From IMG/VR virus record IMGVR_UViG_3300005337_000001, positions 62,001-126,000 of that record: a DNA stretch of 64,000 nt; one strand, 5' to 3'. A program made the position numbers and the translations under genes. Position 1 is the stretch's first letter. The number at the start of each line of letters is the position of its first letter. The notes beneath the pieces were generated by a model. That model did no database searches. It saw only the letters and a program-made list of their open reading frames with translations, and was not told the DNA's origin. Positions 49,361-59,213 of this stretch are shown piece by piece. This DNA is from a virus.

Positions 49361-49375
49361 AACCCCGGTAGAGTA

Positions 49376-49762
49376 TCAGCCGAAGAGCCGTACTCGAACC
49401 ACGCCGTCAGTGGTGCGCACTAGCGAGATCTCCGTGATGCTCGTGGCCGGCGACGGGTTCGTGTACAGGATGAGCCCGCCGGGCTTCAGCTCGATGCCGT
49501 CGGCCGACCCGTTGAACTTCACGAGGATGGAATCTGCAGCAGGGTCGGCTTCGTACTCGATGATCGCCACCTTGACGCCGGGCGTGTCGATGGAGCCGAA
49601 CGGCACTGCCGTGGTACCTGAACCGACGAGGCTGAGCCTCGAGTCGACGACCTGCGTGTACTGTCCGGAGAAGCCGAACTGCACCGGCACCGGCTGTTGC
49701 CCCTCGTCTGGGGGAAACTGCACGGTGCCTTGCACGATGATCGGGTTCGTAGAAGCTGACAT
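49376..49762 (-). CDS. Small beta-rich structural protein, 128 aa
   Basis: Almost entirely strands and turns (IIVQGTVQFPPDEGQQPVPV, VAIIEYEADPAADSILVKFN) with no Cys, typical of virion or decoration proteins. It lies next to the tube gene. The exact role is unknown. Confidence 0.55.
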   Translation of the reverse strand: MSASTNPIIVQGTVQFPPDEGQQPVPVQFGFSGQYTQVVDSRLSLVGSGTTAVPFGSIDTPGVKVAIIEYEADPAADSILVKFNGSADGIELKPGGLILYTNPSPATSITEISLVRTTDGVVRVRLFG

Positions 49763-49776
49763 GTAGCGCCCTCAGA

Positions 49777-50541
49777 TCACGAGCCAGGAATGCCGAGGAA
49801 TGTCGCCGAGACGTTGGAGCCTCCGGCGTTCGGGTTGGTCGCGCTCGAGATGAGCGTGAGCGCCGAGATGGCCACTGGCACGGCGCGCTCGAATTGCACC
49901 GCCACCGACTCTTGGATGAGCACGCCTTGCGCGTCCGTCGCCCAGGTGTGGTTCGGCAGGTAGCAAGCTTCGAAGTACACGGCGCCGAGCGCGTCCTGAT
50001 TGATGTCGCGGATGTACATCAACAAGCCGATGGGCTGCGTGAACAGGTCGGACGCCAAGTTGAGGTAGATGTTCTCGTAGCCCGGCGGGATGATGACGTT
50101 GTGCGGGTTGGAGACCGACGCCGCGCCAGCGTTGAGGAACATCGCCGGCACCACGGTGGGCGGCAGCAGGTCCTGGTAGTACGAGTACAGCAGCCGCAGC
50201 AGCGACGCGCCGTGGTAATAGATGCGGCCGAGGCCGATCTGTCCGACGGTGCGACCGGTGATGAAGTAGCTGCGCTCCGAACCGATTTCGAAGATGCGGT
50301 TGAACTGGCGCGTGTGCGACAGCTGGAAGTTCTGCACGATGCCGATGGGCAGAACGATTTGGTTGGCAGCCTGCCCGGTACCGCTCACCGCTTGTGCGAA
50401 CGCGGCGGCACCGCCGATGTTGGCGATGCGAGGCGGGCCGGCAGCGAGCATGGTGAAGCCGGCGTTCGCGTACGCGCCATCCACCAAACCTGCCTGCACG
50501 TAGTTGGTGTAGGGACTCCAGTCGGAAAAGTTGCCGGCCAT
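49777..50541 (-). CDS. Probable tail tube protein, 254 aa
   Basis: It lies two genes after the sheath, where contractile-tail phages keep the tube gene. The sequence is soluble and beta-rich (LSHTRQFNRIFEIGSERSYF, GRTVGQIGLGRIYYHGASLL), with the F-x-I-G-S pattern common among tube proteins. Length and composition suit a tube subunit. The assignment rests on context and pattern. Confidence 0.6.
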   Translation of the reverse strand: MAGNFSDWSPYTNYVQAGLVDGAYANAGFTMLAAGPPRIANIGGAAAFAQAVSGTGQAANQIVLPIGIVQNFQLSHTRQFNRIFEIGSERSYFITGRTVGQIGLGRIYYHGASLLRLLYSYYQDLLPPTVVPAMFLNAGAASVSNPHNVIIPPGYENIYLNLASDLFTQPIGLLMYIRDINQDALGAVYFEACYLPNHTWATDAQGVLIQESVAVQFERAVPVAISALTLISSATNPNAGGSNVSATFLGIPGS

Positions 50542-50568
50542 CTTGCTGTTGCTCCTTCTCTCAGAATA

Positions 50569-50868
50569 TCACGGCGTCTGCGTCTGCTTGCCGCCCAAGA
50601 TCTCATCCCACTTCTTCGTGCTCACGCCTTTGGGCGGCGGGGGCTCGGCGACCTTGAACTTCCCACCGAGCTTCACGTAGTACTCGAGCGGGGCTTCTGG
50701 GCTGTACGTCGCCGCCAGCTTCAGGAGCTCGGGGTCTTCAGCCGCGCCGGCGCGCGCGAGGTTCGCGAGCTGCACAGCAGAAACGGCCGGAGCCGAGGCA
50801 GCCTTCTCTTGCAAAAGCTGCTCGGCTCGAACGCGGCCCACGGCCGCTATGAACGGCGCGCGGTCCAT
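50569..50868 (-). CDS. Small protein between sheath and tube genes, 99 aa
   Basis: A helical Ala-rich N-terminal part (IAAVGRVRAEQLLQEKAASA) is followed by a short domain (YYVKLGGKFKVAEPPPPK). Its start overlaps the sheath stop (TAATG). No family is recognised; perhaps an assembly helper. Confidence 0.5.
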   Translation of the reverse strand: MDRAPFIAAVGRVRAEQLLQEKAASAPAVSAVQLANLARAGAAEDPELLKLAATYSPEAPLEYYVKLGGKFKVAEPPPPKGVSTKKWDEILGGKQTQTP

Positions 50869-53800
50869 TAGATCACCAGGGTGACGCGGATGTAGTTGCA
50901 GGGGAAGGGCGGGTCGATCAACACGTCGACCAGCACCGTATCGGGCGCGTCCTCGTCCTGGATGATGTTGTTCAGGTTGAAGCCGACGAGCACGCCGACC
51001 TCGACCAGGTACCCGCCGACGCCACCGATGACGGTGCCGAGCTGGTCCAGGAAGGCCTGGGTGATGTTGAACCGACCGATGAAGTTCTTCAGCGAACGGC
51101 GCAGGAACTTGGCCGTGAAGTCGACCACTTTCGTGATCGAGTCCGTGCGGGTCTCCACCGAGGTGAGGTCGGTGGTGAGCGCCATACGGCTGATGAGCGG
51201 TGCCGATGGCGCGTCTTGCACGATGATGTACGTGCCGCCTGCCGCCATGATGTTCATCTGCGACTCGGAGAAGAAGTCGTTGCTTCCGAGCACGCGGGTG
51301 AACCCAGCCATCGGGAAGTTCGTGAACGACTGCTGGGGCGGTTGCTGCCCGATCATGCCCGCGATGGCCGCGTTCATGTAGAAGCCGTTGACGATCTGTT
51401 CGATGCCCTCGATGGTGGCCGCAGCCTGGTCCGGCGCCGTGTGCCAGAAGCGGCGGTCGCCGAAGCTCTGGCTGAGCGCCTGGTAGGTCTCGGCAATCTT
51501 GGCCTTGTCGGGCGCGCCCTCGGACGTGACCAGGGCCGCGCCGCGTACGCGAACGGCAAAGGCCTCGCTGATGAGCTGGCTTGGCAGCGGCGGGGTGTTG
51601 AGTGCCGTCGTCGCATAGTAGCCGTCGTCATTGTCGCCGGCGTTGAACGACGTGCGGATGGTGACGACCGAGCCACTGATGCCAGCCACCGAGTAGCGCT
51701 TGGCGTCGCTCGCGATGTCGATGAACACCCCCGACGTGGCCAAGATGGTGCCGACGGGGCTCACACCCTTGGCCAACAGCAGAGCGCTCAGGTTGGGGAT
51801 ACCGGTGTCGAAGGTCAGGCCGGACGAGCCGGTCGTGTTGCCGTCGGCGCCGGAAGCCACCAACGTGTCGAGCATGTTGGCCGGCTGCTCACTGTTGAAC
51901 AGCGTGATGCGCTCGCCCTTCTGAGCAGGTTCGCTCATGAAGTCGGTGTGGGTCTTGAAGATCTGCGCGACGGTCTGGTCGTGCGTGAGCGGCGCCAGCG
52001 CGTAGACCTCGAAGGCTTCGAGCAATTCAGCGGCGCGCGTGAAGGCCTCGGGCGTGCCGAACGGCGCATCCGCGCTCACTGCGTCGATGCCCAAGCCCGT
52101 GATCTGCACGCCGGGGGCGTTGACCAGGGCGAAGAACATACCGAGCGCCAGCGGGTTCTGCGTGGTGATGGGAGCCATCACCGACTCGAGCTGGGTCTGG
52201 CTGTCGATGCGAATGAGCGAGGCCTGGTCGGCCAGAGCCGACAGGTCCTTGCGGATGGCCGTGTACGACAGGTACACCGGCGCGCGGCCCTGCGACGGGT
52301 GAATCGCAGCGCCCGTGGTGTCGCGCAGCAGATTGTTCTTCAGCGTCGCCGTCTTGTTGGCGTCGACCACCAAGCTCGGCACCGGCCGGTCAGAGCCGAG
52401 ACCCGTCAGGTTCTTGGCGATGATGTACCAGTACCGGCCCGCGTTGAGCGTGATGGTCTTCTGCTCGCTCATCTTCAGGATGGAGACCTGCCCACCTGGG
52501 GCGACCTGACTGATGATGCCGGCGGACACACCATCGACGATGAGCTCGTCGCCGGGCTCCGCGTGGCCGAGGGCGCCGTACGCGCGCGTGTCGGCGACCA
52601 AACCGAGAGTCGTGAGCGCAGTGCCGCTCTTGATCCAGATGAAGGCGTCGGCGCCCGTGAGGCTGTGCGTAAAACGCAGGAAGTTGGTGCTGAGCGAAGC
52701 CGTGAGGCGTCCGCCTGCAGCCGTACCCATCACCGCGTTGATCTCGGAGAGCACCGCCGCAGCGTTGGCGATACCAGACGAGAAGGTGATGGTCTGCAGC
52801 TGCTGACCATCGCTGATCTCGATGGTCTTGCCGGCGAGGTCGCCCGGGTAGGATAGCGCCGTGATGTTGACGTTGCCCGTCACGACCGCCGCAGTGCTGA
52901 CCGCCGTGAAGTCGTAACCGAGGAACTTCATGAGCGGCGAGAAGTTGTCGCCGTTGCCATCGTCGGTCACTTCGATGGACTGGCCGACGTCGGTCTCGTT
53001 CGTGGTGAAACCGAGCGTAGTGTTGGCGGTACCGACCTTGATGACGAGCTTCGAGTCAGCGCCACCGTTGTCGTCGAGCAATTGCAAGAAGTTGGTAGTA
53101 GGCGTCAGCGAAGCAGTGAGCCCCGTGGTAGACGAGTTGACGCGAGCTACGACCAGTGAGGGCGTCGTGTCGCCCACCTGGAACGTGACCGTCTGGTCAG
53201 CACCATCGTCTACCGAAATGACGAGAGTCTTGGCCGTGAGATCGCCAGGCAGCGTGAGCGTGGTGACGTCGACGGTACCGACCAGGACAGCCGCGTCATC
53301 GACTACGCCGTTGCGAAGGAAGGCCTCCGTACGCAGCTCTTCGATGAAGTTGTTCGCTGCCATCGCGAGGAACGCGCGCACGCTGTTCGACTCGATGACG
53401 AGCTCTTCGATGTTGCCGCGAGGGTCCGGAAAGTTGGTCGCCGGGATGGGCTCCTCGAGCTGCGAGTAGCTGTCGACACCCGTCGCCGTACGCGCTGCAC
53501 CGAAGCCGAAGGCAGAGAGCACTGCGGGCGAGCTCGTACCGATGATCTGCAGCGTCTGAAATTCACCGACGCCAACGGTGCGCAGGCGCCACACCGTGGA
53601 GCTCAGCACCTCAGCCTTCGACGACGTAACGCCAGCAGCGGCGAGCGCCTTGTTGATCGCAGTCACCACCGACGCGGGCGTGAGCCCGGTCGTAGTCGGA
53701 TCGGCGAAGAGAACGGTGACGTTCGGTCCGTGATTTGTCGAGAAGATGAGCTGCAAGCCGTCGAGCCCGGTGTAGACGGGCGGGCTGCCCGTAGCTGCCT

Positions 53801-54002
53801 TCGCGTCGAAGAACGCGGGCAGGTTGATGAGCGCGTCACCGTTCAATACCGACGTGCCGCTACCATCGGGGACCAAAAGGTCGACGACTTGGCGAGCCAC
53901 ACCGATGATGCACGGCACCAGCGTAGGGGTAACGACCGACGGCGTCGTCGTACGGATGACTTGAATTACTTCTACGCCGGGGCGGGGCAGCTGAGCGGCC
54001 AT
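50868..54002 (-). CDS. Tail sheath protein, 1044 aa
   Basis: The N-terminus LPRPGVEVIQVIRTTTP and the C-terminal 250 residues (LKNFIGRFNITQAFLDQLGT, ending in IDPPFPCNYIRVTLVI) match contractile sheath proteins. At 1044 residues it is much longer than the usual 450-700. The extra length comes from three inserted modules at about 80-172, 250-335 and 382-470, related to modules in other proteins here. The modules probably stick out from the tail surface. Confidence 0.85.
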   Translation of the reverse strand: MAAQLPRPGVEVIQVIRTTTPSVVTPTLVPCIIGVARQVVDLLVPDGSGTSVLNGDALINLPAFFDAKAATGSPPVYTGLDGLQLIFSTNHGPNVTVLFADPTTTGLTPASVVTAINKALAAAGVTSSKAEVLSSTVWRLRTVGVGEFQTLQIIGTSSPAVLSAFGFGAARTATGVDSYSQLEEPIPATNFPDPRGNIEELVIESNSVRAFLAMAANNFIEELRTEAFLRNGVVDDAAVLVGTVDVTTLTLPGDLTAKTLVISVDDGADQTVTFQVGDTTPSLVVARVNSSTTGLTASLTPTTNFLQLLDDNGGADSKLVIKVGTANTTLGFTTNETDVGQSIEVTDDGNGDNFSPLMKFLGYDFTAVSTAAVVTGNVNITALSYPGDLAGKTIEISDGQQLQTITFSSGIANAAAVLSEINAVMGTAAGGRLTASLSTNFLRFTHSLTGADAFIWIKSGTALTTLGLVADTRAYGALGHAEPGDELIVDGVSAGIISQVAPGGQVSILKMSEQKTITLNAGRYWYIIAKNLTGLGSDRPVPSLVVDANKTATLKNNLLRDTTGAAIHPSQGRAPVYLSYTAIRKDLSALADQASLIRIDSQTQLESVMAPITTQNPLALGMFFALVNAPGVQITGLGIDAVSADAPFGTPEAFTRAAELLEAFEVYALAPLTHDQTVAQIFKTHTDFMSEPAQKGERITLFNSEQPANMLDTLVASGADGNTTGSSGLTFDTGIPNLSALLLAKGVSPVGTILATSGVFIDIASDAKRYSVAGISGSVVTIRTSFNAGDNDDGYYATTALNTPPLPSQLISEAFAVRVRGAALVTSEGAPDKAKIAETYQALSQSFGDRRFWHTAPDQAAATIEGIEQIVNGFYMNAAIAGMIGQQPPQQSFTNFPMAGFTRVLGSNDFFSESQMNIMAAGGTYIIVQDAPSAPLISRMALTTDLTSVETRTDSITKVVDFTAKFLRRSLKNFIGRFNITQAFLDQLGTVIGGVGGYLVEVGVLVGFNLNNIIQDEDAPDTVLVDVLIDPPFPCNYIRVTLVI

Positions 54003-54018
54003 GTACTGGCTCCTTCCT

Positions 54019-54987
54019 TCAAACCTTCGTCTTGATAGGCGGTGACGGTTTCGATTCTTCCACGGCGCATTCGGCTATGGGAATAGCGCGTCCTCCCATG
54101 GAAGGTGGGCGAAGCCCTGGTCGAAACGGGTGAATGGTGCGCACGCGCACTTGGCGCGCAGGATCGAGTGGGTGTGTCGCGTAAGTCGGCGCCGCCGGCA
54201 GTAATCCAGCAGGATCTGGCGAGCGCCCACGAGCATCCGATGCCAGCGGATCAAAGGCAGGCGGACCGTCGACACAGAAATGAAGCGGCAGCTCGACGCC
54301 GTTGTGGCTCATTGCCGGACCGCCAGTTTGCAGCTCACGCGTCTTCAACAGCTGGGTGCGAATCTGTAGTTCAATGGACTGCACGATGTGCTGGTTCAAC
54401 GGCGTGTACTGACTCATGCGCGGGAACTGGAATGGCGATGAAACAACCGTGGCGTACCAGCCTTCAGCGTTATCACCAGCAACGATGCCTTCCGCCGGTG
54501 ATGGCGAAGAGATTTGCGGCTGCCGTCCCACTTCGAAGAACAAGTTCGAACCGATGAGCTGCTGACGCAAAAGCCAGAGGTGCTCGGCTACGACGAAGGC
54601 AATCTTGTCGCACTCAAGCGTGACACGCGACACGCAGTTGATGCTCATTACACCGGGGATGAGCACGCCCTTCGTCTTCTGGCCAGTGTCGAACTGGAAG
54701 GCCAGCATGTCGTCCTGGCCAAGCGAATAGAACTGCACCGGCCCGCGCGTGAACGAGATGGCGGGGCGCGCGCCGATGGTGTCGCTGTTGATCGCACCCT
54801 CGCCGACGATGAAGATTTCCGTACGGTCGTTGTCCGGCGACCAGTGATAGCTACCGGGCGGAGCTGCCGCAAAGAGACCCTGCACGAAAGCCACGTAGAG
54901 CATACGCAGCTGTGTGAGCGGGTCGTCTTTGAAACTACTCTGCGGAAACTGCCCGTGAGGGTTGACTCTTGTAGGCTTCGTGGGCAC
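54019..54987 (-). CDS. Tail completion/neck-type structural protein, 322 aa
   Basis: The start is a GTG at 54987 behind AAGGAG. The first 230 residues form a beta-rich domain (DMLAFQFDTGQKTKGVLIPG, RVTLECDKIAFVVAEHLWLL); the rest is Pro/Arg-rich. It lies directly before the sheath gene, where tail terminator or completion genes are often placed. The role is inferred from position. Confidence 0.5.
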   Translation of the reverse strand: MPTKPTRVNPHGQFPQSSFKDDPLTQLRMLYVAFVQGLFAAAPPGSYHWSPDNDRTEIFIVGEGAINSDTIGARPAISFTRGPVQFYSLGQDDMLAFQFDTGQKTKGVLIPGVMSINCVSRVTLECDKIAFVVAEHLWLLRQQLIGSNLFFEVGRQPQISSPSPAEGIVAGDNAEGWYATVVSSPFQFPRMSQYTPLNQHIVQSIELQIRTQLLKTRELQTGGPAMSHNGVELPLHFCVDGPPAFDPLASDARGRSPDPAGLLPAAPTYATHPLDPARQVRVRTIHPFRPGLRPPSMGGRAIPIAECAVEESKPSPPIKTKV

Positions 54988-55345
54988 GACCGAGCTCCTT
55001 GCTCGCGCGCGAGTGGTACTGCTGCATGGCCAAGGCCAGGCCGCCGCCCATGAACGGAGCTACCTTGCGCATGGTAGGCGCCGCCGACGGACTGAGGCCA
55101 AGGCCGTGCGTGATCCCGCGTCCAGCAAGTGCGCCGGCCGCTGTGCCAACACCGAACGCCGCTGCCGGCGCCATCACCGCTTTGAGCGCATGAAGGATGG
55201 GGTGCTTGATGTCTCCAGGCTGGTTCTTCACCTCTTCCTGCGGCACCTCACCCGAGTCGGGCGGCGGCTCCGGCAGGTTGGCGAGCTTGAGCAACTCGCG
55301 CGCCATCGGGGCGCGGTCGTAGGTGAAGGGGAGAGCCAAGCTCAT
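54935..55345 (-). CDS. Small Gly/Ala-rich virion-type protein, 136 aa
   Basis: The start was set at ATG 55345 (ATGA with the preceding stop). Residues 13-21 read PMARELLKLAN, another copy of the ELxKxA peptide. A Gly/Ala hydrophobic segment lies at about 57-80 (MAPAAAFGVGTAAGALAGRG) and a basic helix ends the protein. It runs 53 bases into the next gene. A minor virion protein is likely. Confidence 0.55.
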   Translation of the reverse strand: MSLALPFTYDRAPMARELLKLANLPEPPPDSGEVPQEEVKNQPGDIKHPILHALKAVMAPAAAFGVGTAAGALAGRGITHGLGLSPSAAPTMRKVAPFMGGGLALAMQQYHSRASKELGRAHEAYKSQPSRAVSAE

Positions 55346-56247
55346 GGTTCTTTCGGGTACGACGTCGGGTACAACGCAAAGATACCAGGGATTTCCTCGT
55401 CCTCGAAGTTGGCCAGGTTGAAGGGGTTTGTGTAGTTGCGCGCCGGCGTGATGAAGAGGTTCTTGAGCGCAGAGGAGAAGCTCACTGGGATAGAGAACTC
55501 GATGTCCTTCGTCTCGATGGCATGAACCTGCACCTCTTGATGAACCGCCGCCCGGCTGTGCTCGGTCTGCGTCTGGCCAACGACCTTCCAACGCAGGTTC
55601 TCCGCCTCGATCACCAGGTCGCCGGGTTTGAGGATGGGGTAGAAGCCCAACCGCAACGTCGTGTTGTCCTGCTGCGTCTCGCCCGTGTTCAAGTGCTGTG
55701 TGCTCTTCGAGCTCGGATCGATCTGAATGAACGTCTCGATGGGATGCAGATAGCCGCGCACAAAGCCGGTGCAAAAACAGGTGATGCAGCCGCTCTTTGT
55801 CACCTGGTTCAGCGTTTCATTCCAGCAATCTGGGCAGCGCTGGCCAAAAGTGCGTCGTGGCAGCACGATGCAGCGGCGCCCAGCGAACTCCCGCATCAGC
55901 AGGCGGATATGCCGCCGAAGCTCAGTAGCGATGATGTCGGCCTCGGGCTCATGTGCCACAGGCCCGAAGTCCTTCACGTCGCCCGAGCTCTTCTCACGCA
56001 CACGGATGAGGTACTGGTACTCGCGCCAGCGATGCGCGATCTGAATCACGTTGTCGACGAACGTGTACTGGTCCTGAAAGGGCGGCGTGAGCGTGTCCCA
56101 CGGGCCTTCCGGCGACTCGGACCGCAACACCTGAAACTCGAAGTCGAAGATGTCGCGTGTCGTCGGCGCGACGCGCCAAGTCACCTCGTGGAAGTCGATG
56201 TCCAGCGAGATGACTCGGAGCTTGTCGAGCTCGATCGGTACCGGCAT
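55342..56247 (-). CDS. Neck/head-tail protein with FN3-like domain and zinc cluster, 301 aa
   Basis: Residues 1-105 form a fibronectin-type-III-like domain (HEVTWRVAPTTRDIFDFEFQ, YQYLIRVREKSSGDVKDFGP). Residues 138-165 hold RCPDCWNETLNQVTKSGCIT followed by CFCTGFVRGY, a four-cysteine zinc module. The rest is beta-rich. Proteins of this plan occur between capsid and sheath genes of phages, as here. A connector or neck role is inferred. Confidence 0.6.
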   Translation of the reverse strand: MPVPIELDKLRVISLDIDFHEVTWRVAPTTRDIFDFEFQVLRSESPEGPWDTLTPPFQDQYTFVDNVIQIAHRWREYQYLIRVREKSSGDVKDFGPVAHEPEADIIATELRRHIRLLMREFAGRRCIVLPRRTFGQRCPDCWNETLNQVTKSGCITCFCTGFVRGYLHPIETFIQIDPSSKSTQHLNTGETQQDNTTLRLGFYPILKPGDLVIEAENLRWKVVGQTQTEHSRAAVHQEVQVHAIETKDIEFSIPVSFSSALKNLFITPARNYTNPFNLANFEDEEIPGIFALYPTSYPKEP

Positions 56248-57404
56248 TACTGCCTGGGTTGCGTGTTCGACAGCATCTTGCCCGCAACCAGGCCGCCAGC
56301 GCCGGCGACGCCTGCCGCTGCGAGCGGGTTCTTCTGCGCGAAGTTCTTGGCGACGTTGCCGAACGAGCTGGCAACCTGACCCAGGCCGCCGCTCTTGTAG
56401 GCCGACGTAGCCAGGCTCTTGCCTGCGCTGAGCGCATTGCCGACGGCAGGCAGCGCAGCTTTACCAGCGTTCAGCGCGGTACCGAGGATGCCTGCGGTCT
56501 TGTCGGTCTTTTCCAGGCCGGGGAACTTCTTCGCCACCGCAGCACGCACCTTGCTCTTCTCCGAATCAGAGCCGTGCATGCCGACCAAGCCCAGCGCCGA
56601 GCGCGCGTGCTTGGCGTCGGGGATTGGGTACTTGCCGGTGTCACCAGGGCCGTCTGCCTTAGGCTCGGCGAAGTTCTTGTCGGCGATGTGCTCACGCGCA
56701 TTCAACGTGAGTGGCGCCGCCGTCTTCGCGAGGAAGCGACCGGCTTCGATGATGGCAGCGACCTTGGCGGCCGATTGCTTCACCTCTTCCTCTTTCGGCA
56801 GTGCTTTCGGTTTCGCCTTCGGAGGTTGCGGAGGCGCACCTTCACCGCCGCCAGCGTGCGCCTGCTCGAGCAGCTTGATGGCCTCGTCCTCGGTCGCTTC
56901 ATGAGCGGCATCTTCACCGCCACCGACAGCAGCTTCTTCCTGCTGCGCGCCCTCGAGCTCAGCGATAGCCTTCTCTTCCTTGGCCTCCGGAGAAGCCGCC
57001 GGCTCGCCGGCGCCGCCGTTCTGAGCCATGACCAGGTCTAGATCCAGCATACGCTTCTGCAGCTGGATGGCGTCGCGCTTGGCCCAGGTGTCGCTGGGCT
57101 GCGGCTTCATCGCTCGCTCCTGCTCACGCAGCTGCTGATCTTCCATGTCGAGCTGCAGCAGCGCCTTCTCGAGCTCCACCGCCTTAGCGAATAGCGGAGT
57201 GCCCGTGTACTTGCCGAGCCAGGTGTTGTCGCTGCCGCCAGGACCGCAGGCGTCCATGCCGTAGGCAAGCTTGCAGGTCTCGTCGCCGCTTGCGAGCTTC
57301 TGTAGCTCCTCGAGCGGGAACTGCTTGAGCTTGTCGACGAGCTGGCGCGAAGCCGTCTTCTCGGTGGCAGAGCGGTAAGAAACTTCCAGGAATTTGTCGA
57401 GCAT
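56247..57404 (-). CDS. Virion protein with DUF6582-like segment, 385 aa
   Basis: Residues 30-42 hold FPLEELQKLASGD, again the shared peptide. A helical middle (ELEKALLQLDMEDQQLREQE) and an acidic linker follow. Residues 237-300 (ADKNFAEPKADGP, KYPIPDAKHARSALGLVGMH, then AAVAKKFPGL) match the segment seen in DUF6582-type phage proteins. The end is Gly/Ala-rich with a hydrophobic patch (NPLAAAGVAGAGGLVAGKML). Function unknown. Confidence 0.6.
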   Translation of the reverse strand: MLDKFLEVSYRSATEKTASRQLVDKLKQFPLEELQKLASGDETCKLAYGMDACGPGGSDNTWLGKYTGTPLFAKAVELEKALLQLDMEDQQLREQERAMKPQPSDTWAKRDAIQLQKRMLDLDLVMAQNGGAGEPAASPEAKEEKAIAELEGAQQEEAAVGGGEDAAHEATEDEAIKLLEQAHAGGGEGAPPQPPKAKPKALPKEEEVKQSAAKVAAIIEAGRFLAKTAAPLTLNAREHIADKNFAEPKADGPGDTGKYPIPDAKHARSALGLVGMHGSDSEKSKVRAAVAKKFPGLEKTDKTAGILGTALNAGKAALPAVGNALSAGKSLATSAYKSGGLGQVASSFGNVAKNFAQKNPLAAAGVAGAGGLVAGKMLSNTQPRQ

Positions 57405-57413
57405 GATGGTCTC

Positions 57414-59210
57414 CTACGCGCCACGATGAAATGAGGCGGCTTGTCGAACGAGGTCGGCAATCTTGGGTCCAGCTGAGGCACCAACCGTGGCGCCACCGAT
57501 ACCTCCAGCAATGGTAGCGGGGATGGGATGCGCGCGCGTAGCCTCGCCCAGGCCGAGACGCATCTTCTCTTCGACCTGCAACAGCGCGTCGGCAAAGCCG
57601 CGTAGACCAGGGCGCTTCGGCGCTGCTTCACGCTCCGCGATGCTCGCGCGCATCTTGTCGAGGTCCGGGCCGTGTCCAGCTGCTTCGAGCCCAGCAGCAC
57701 CAGCGCCTAGTGCGCCGCCGGCAAGAGCGCCGACCGTCGACGCCGTGCTGGCGGTCTTGAAGAGCTCGGGCATAGCTGCGGCAAGCTTCTCGCGTCGAGA
57801 CTCAGCGCTCGCCTTGCCTGCAGCCACGCCAGCTGCCCCCGCGAGTGCGCCGCCAGCGAGGGCGCCACGCACGCCGCTGGTAAGTGCCCGTTCTTTGGAC
57901 GCATTACCGACGGCCGCACGGCCTACCTCGCCCAATTGCGGCGCAAACCGATCGGCTTCCCCCTGCCACGCGCGCGCGGTAGAGCCGCTCAACACGCGGG
58001 CCGTACGGTCCAGCCCTTTGCGCAGGCCTTTGCTGATCGCGCTTCCAACCTTGATGGAAACCTGGCCTGTGGGTTTCCTGGGAGCGGGCTGGCCTTCCTC
58101 GCTGGCGTTCGCCTGCGGGGGCGCGCTGGCGCCGCCTCCAGTCCCGCCGCCGCCGGCGCCGGGCGGCACAGCTCCAGGCGCAGCCTCAGCTGGCGTGCCC
58201 TCGGGAGCTGGCGCTTCCTCCTGCTCTGCAATGCCGTCGCTCGACGCCGTGGCGCCCTGCTCAGCGTCGGTGGTGGGGACGTCGCCGCCTTCGGCCGGAG
58301 CACCCTCCGTGCCTTCCCCGCTACCTGGTACCGGAGCACCACCTTCAGCAGGGGCTTCCTCGCCCGGCGCACCCTCGGCGCCCTCGGCACCAACCTCCTG
58401 CGGTGCCAGCGGCTCCATGCCGCCGGCAGCTCCACCTTCGCCGCCGAGCTCTGGCTCGGTGCCAGGTAGGCCTTGGGAAGCCAGGTCGAAGAGCTGTGAG
58501 CGCACGCCCTGCACCTCGATCTTGGCCGCCGCCTCTTGACCCTTGGCTTGTAGGGCCTGGTTGGACGCGCCGACGGCCTGTTGCATGGCCTGTGTCGCTG
58601 CCAGATTGGCTGTTTCGACCTGCTGCATGGCGGCCTGCTGCGCGATCTGGCCCTCCTGCTGCGCAGCCGACAGCTGCTGCTGGTGAGCTTCCTGCTCGGC
58701 GGTCAGCTGCTCAACCTGCTGCTGAGCCTGCGCTGCCTGCTCGGTGGCAGCAGCGGCCTGGGCGCGCGCTTCCTCGAGCCGCGCCTGGTAGTACTCGACT
58801 GCGCTCTGTTCCTCGGCCGCCATACCAGCCTGTTCGTTGGCCAGGTACTCGGCTTGCGCCGGCACCGCCGCCGGCGTCGGTGAAGAAATGGTAGCGGCAG
58901 ACGCGTCTTCGCTCGCCGCGGTCTCGTCGCCTGCCGTCTTCATGAACGTACGGCCGAGCAGCTTGAAGCGCAGCGAGGCGCTCTTCACGTTAAGGAACGG
59001 CTGCGGATCGGTCTGCGCGCTGTCCGCGGGTGCCTCTTCATGGAGCGGCACTTTCTGCGGCGCGCGGTCGGCGGCAGCTTGTTTCACGCACTCAGCCATG
59101 AGCGCGTCATCCTCGTGTGTCACCTTGCCGAAGTCTTTCAGCCCCACGAAGAACGAAGCCGCTTTGTCGAGCGGAATGGGACGGCTGAGACCACGTTCGA
59201 TGGCATTCAT
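57414..59210 (-). CDS. Large Ala/Gln/Glu-rich virion-type protein, 598 aa
   Basis: Residues 115-235 are an Ala/Gln-rich coiled coil (EQAAQAQQQVEQLTAEQEAH), 255-395 a Gly/Pro/Glu low-complexity stretch, and 440-598 Gly/Ala-rich with hydrophobic segments (GVRGALAGGALAGAAGVAAG, IPATIAGGIGGATVGASAG). No enzyme motif is seen. It could be a capsid-internal or ejected protein; the ejection idea is an inference from composition and context. Confidence 0.55.
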   Translation of the reverse strand: MNAIERGLSRPIPLDKAASFFVGLKDFGKVTHEDDALMAECVKQAAADRAPQKVPLHEEAPADSAQTDPQPFLNVKSASLRFKLLGRTFMKTAGDETAASEDASAATISSPTPAAVPAQAEYLANEQAGMAAEEQSAVEYYQARLEEARAQAAAATEQAAQAQQQVEQLTAEQEAHQQQLSAAQQEGQIAQQAAMQQVETANLAATQAMQQAVGASNQALQAKGQEAAAKIEVQGVRSQLFDLASQGLPGTEPELGGEGGAAGGMEPLAPQEVGAEGAEGAPGEEAPAEGGAPVPGSGEGTEGAPAEGGDVPTTDAEQGATASSDGIAEQEEAPAPEGTPAEAAPGAVPPGAGGGGTGGGASAPPQANASEEGQPAPRKPTGQVSIKVGSAISKGLRKGLDRTARVLSGSTARAWQGEADRFAPQLGEVGRAAVGNASKERALTSGVRGALAGGALAGAAGVAAGKASAESRREKLAAAMPELFKTASTASTVGALAGGALGAGAAGLEAAGHGPDLDKMRASIAEREAAPKRPGLRGFADALLQVEEKMRLGLGEATRAHPIPATIAGGIGGATVGASAGPKIADLVRQAASFHRGA

Positions 59211-59213
59211 TGC

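Noticed and set aside
51216-52856. A 546-residue open frame on the + strand opposite the sheath gene
   Set aside because: It is Arg/Gly/Val/Asp-rich low complexity, has no ribosome binding site and mirrors the sheath codons. GC-rich genes often leave such open antisense frames.
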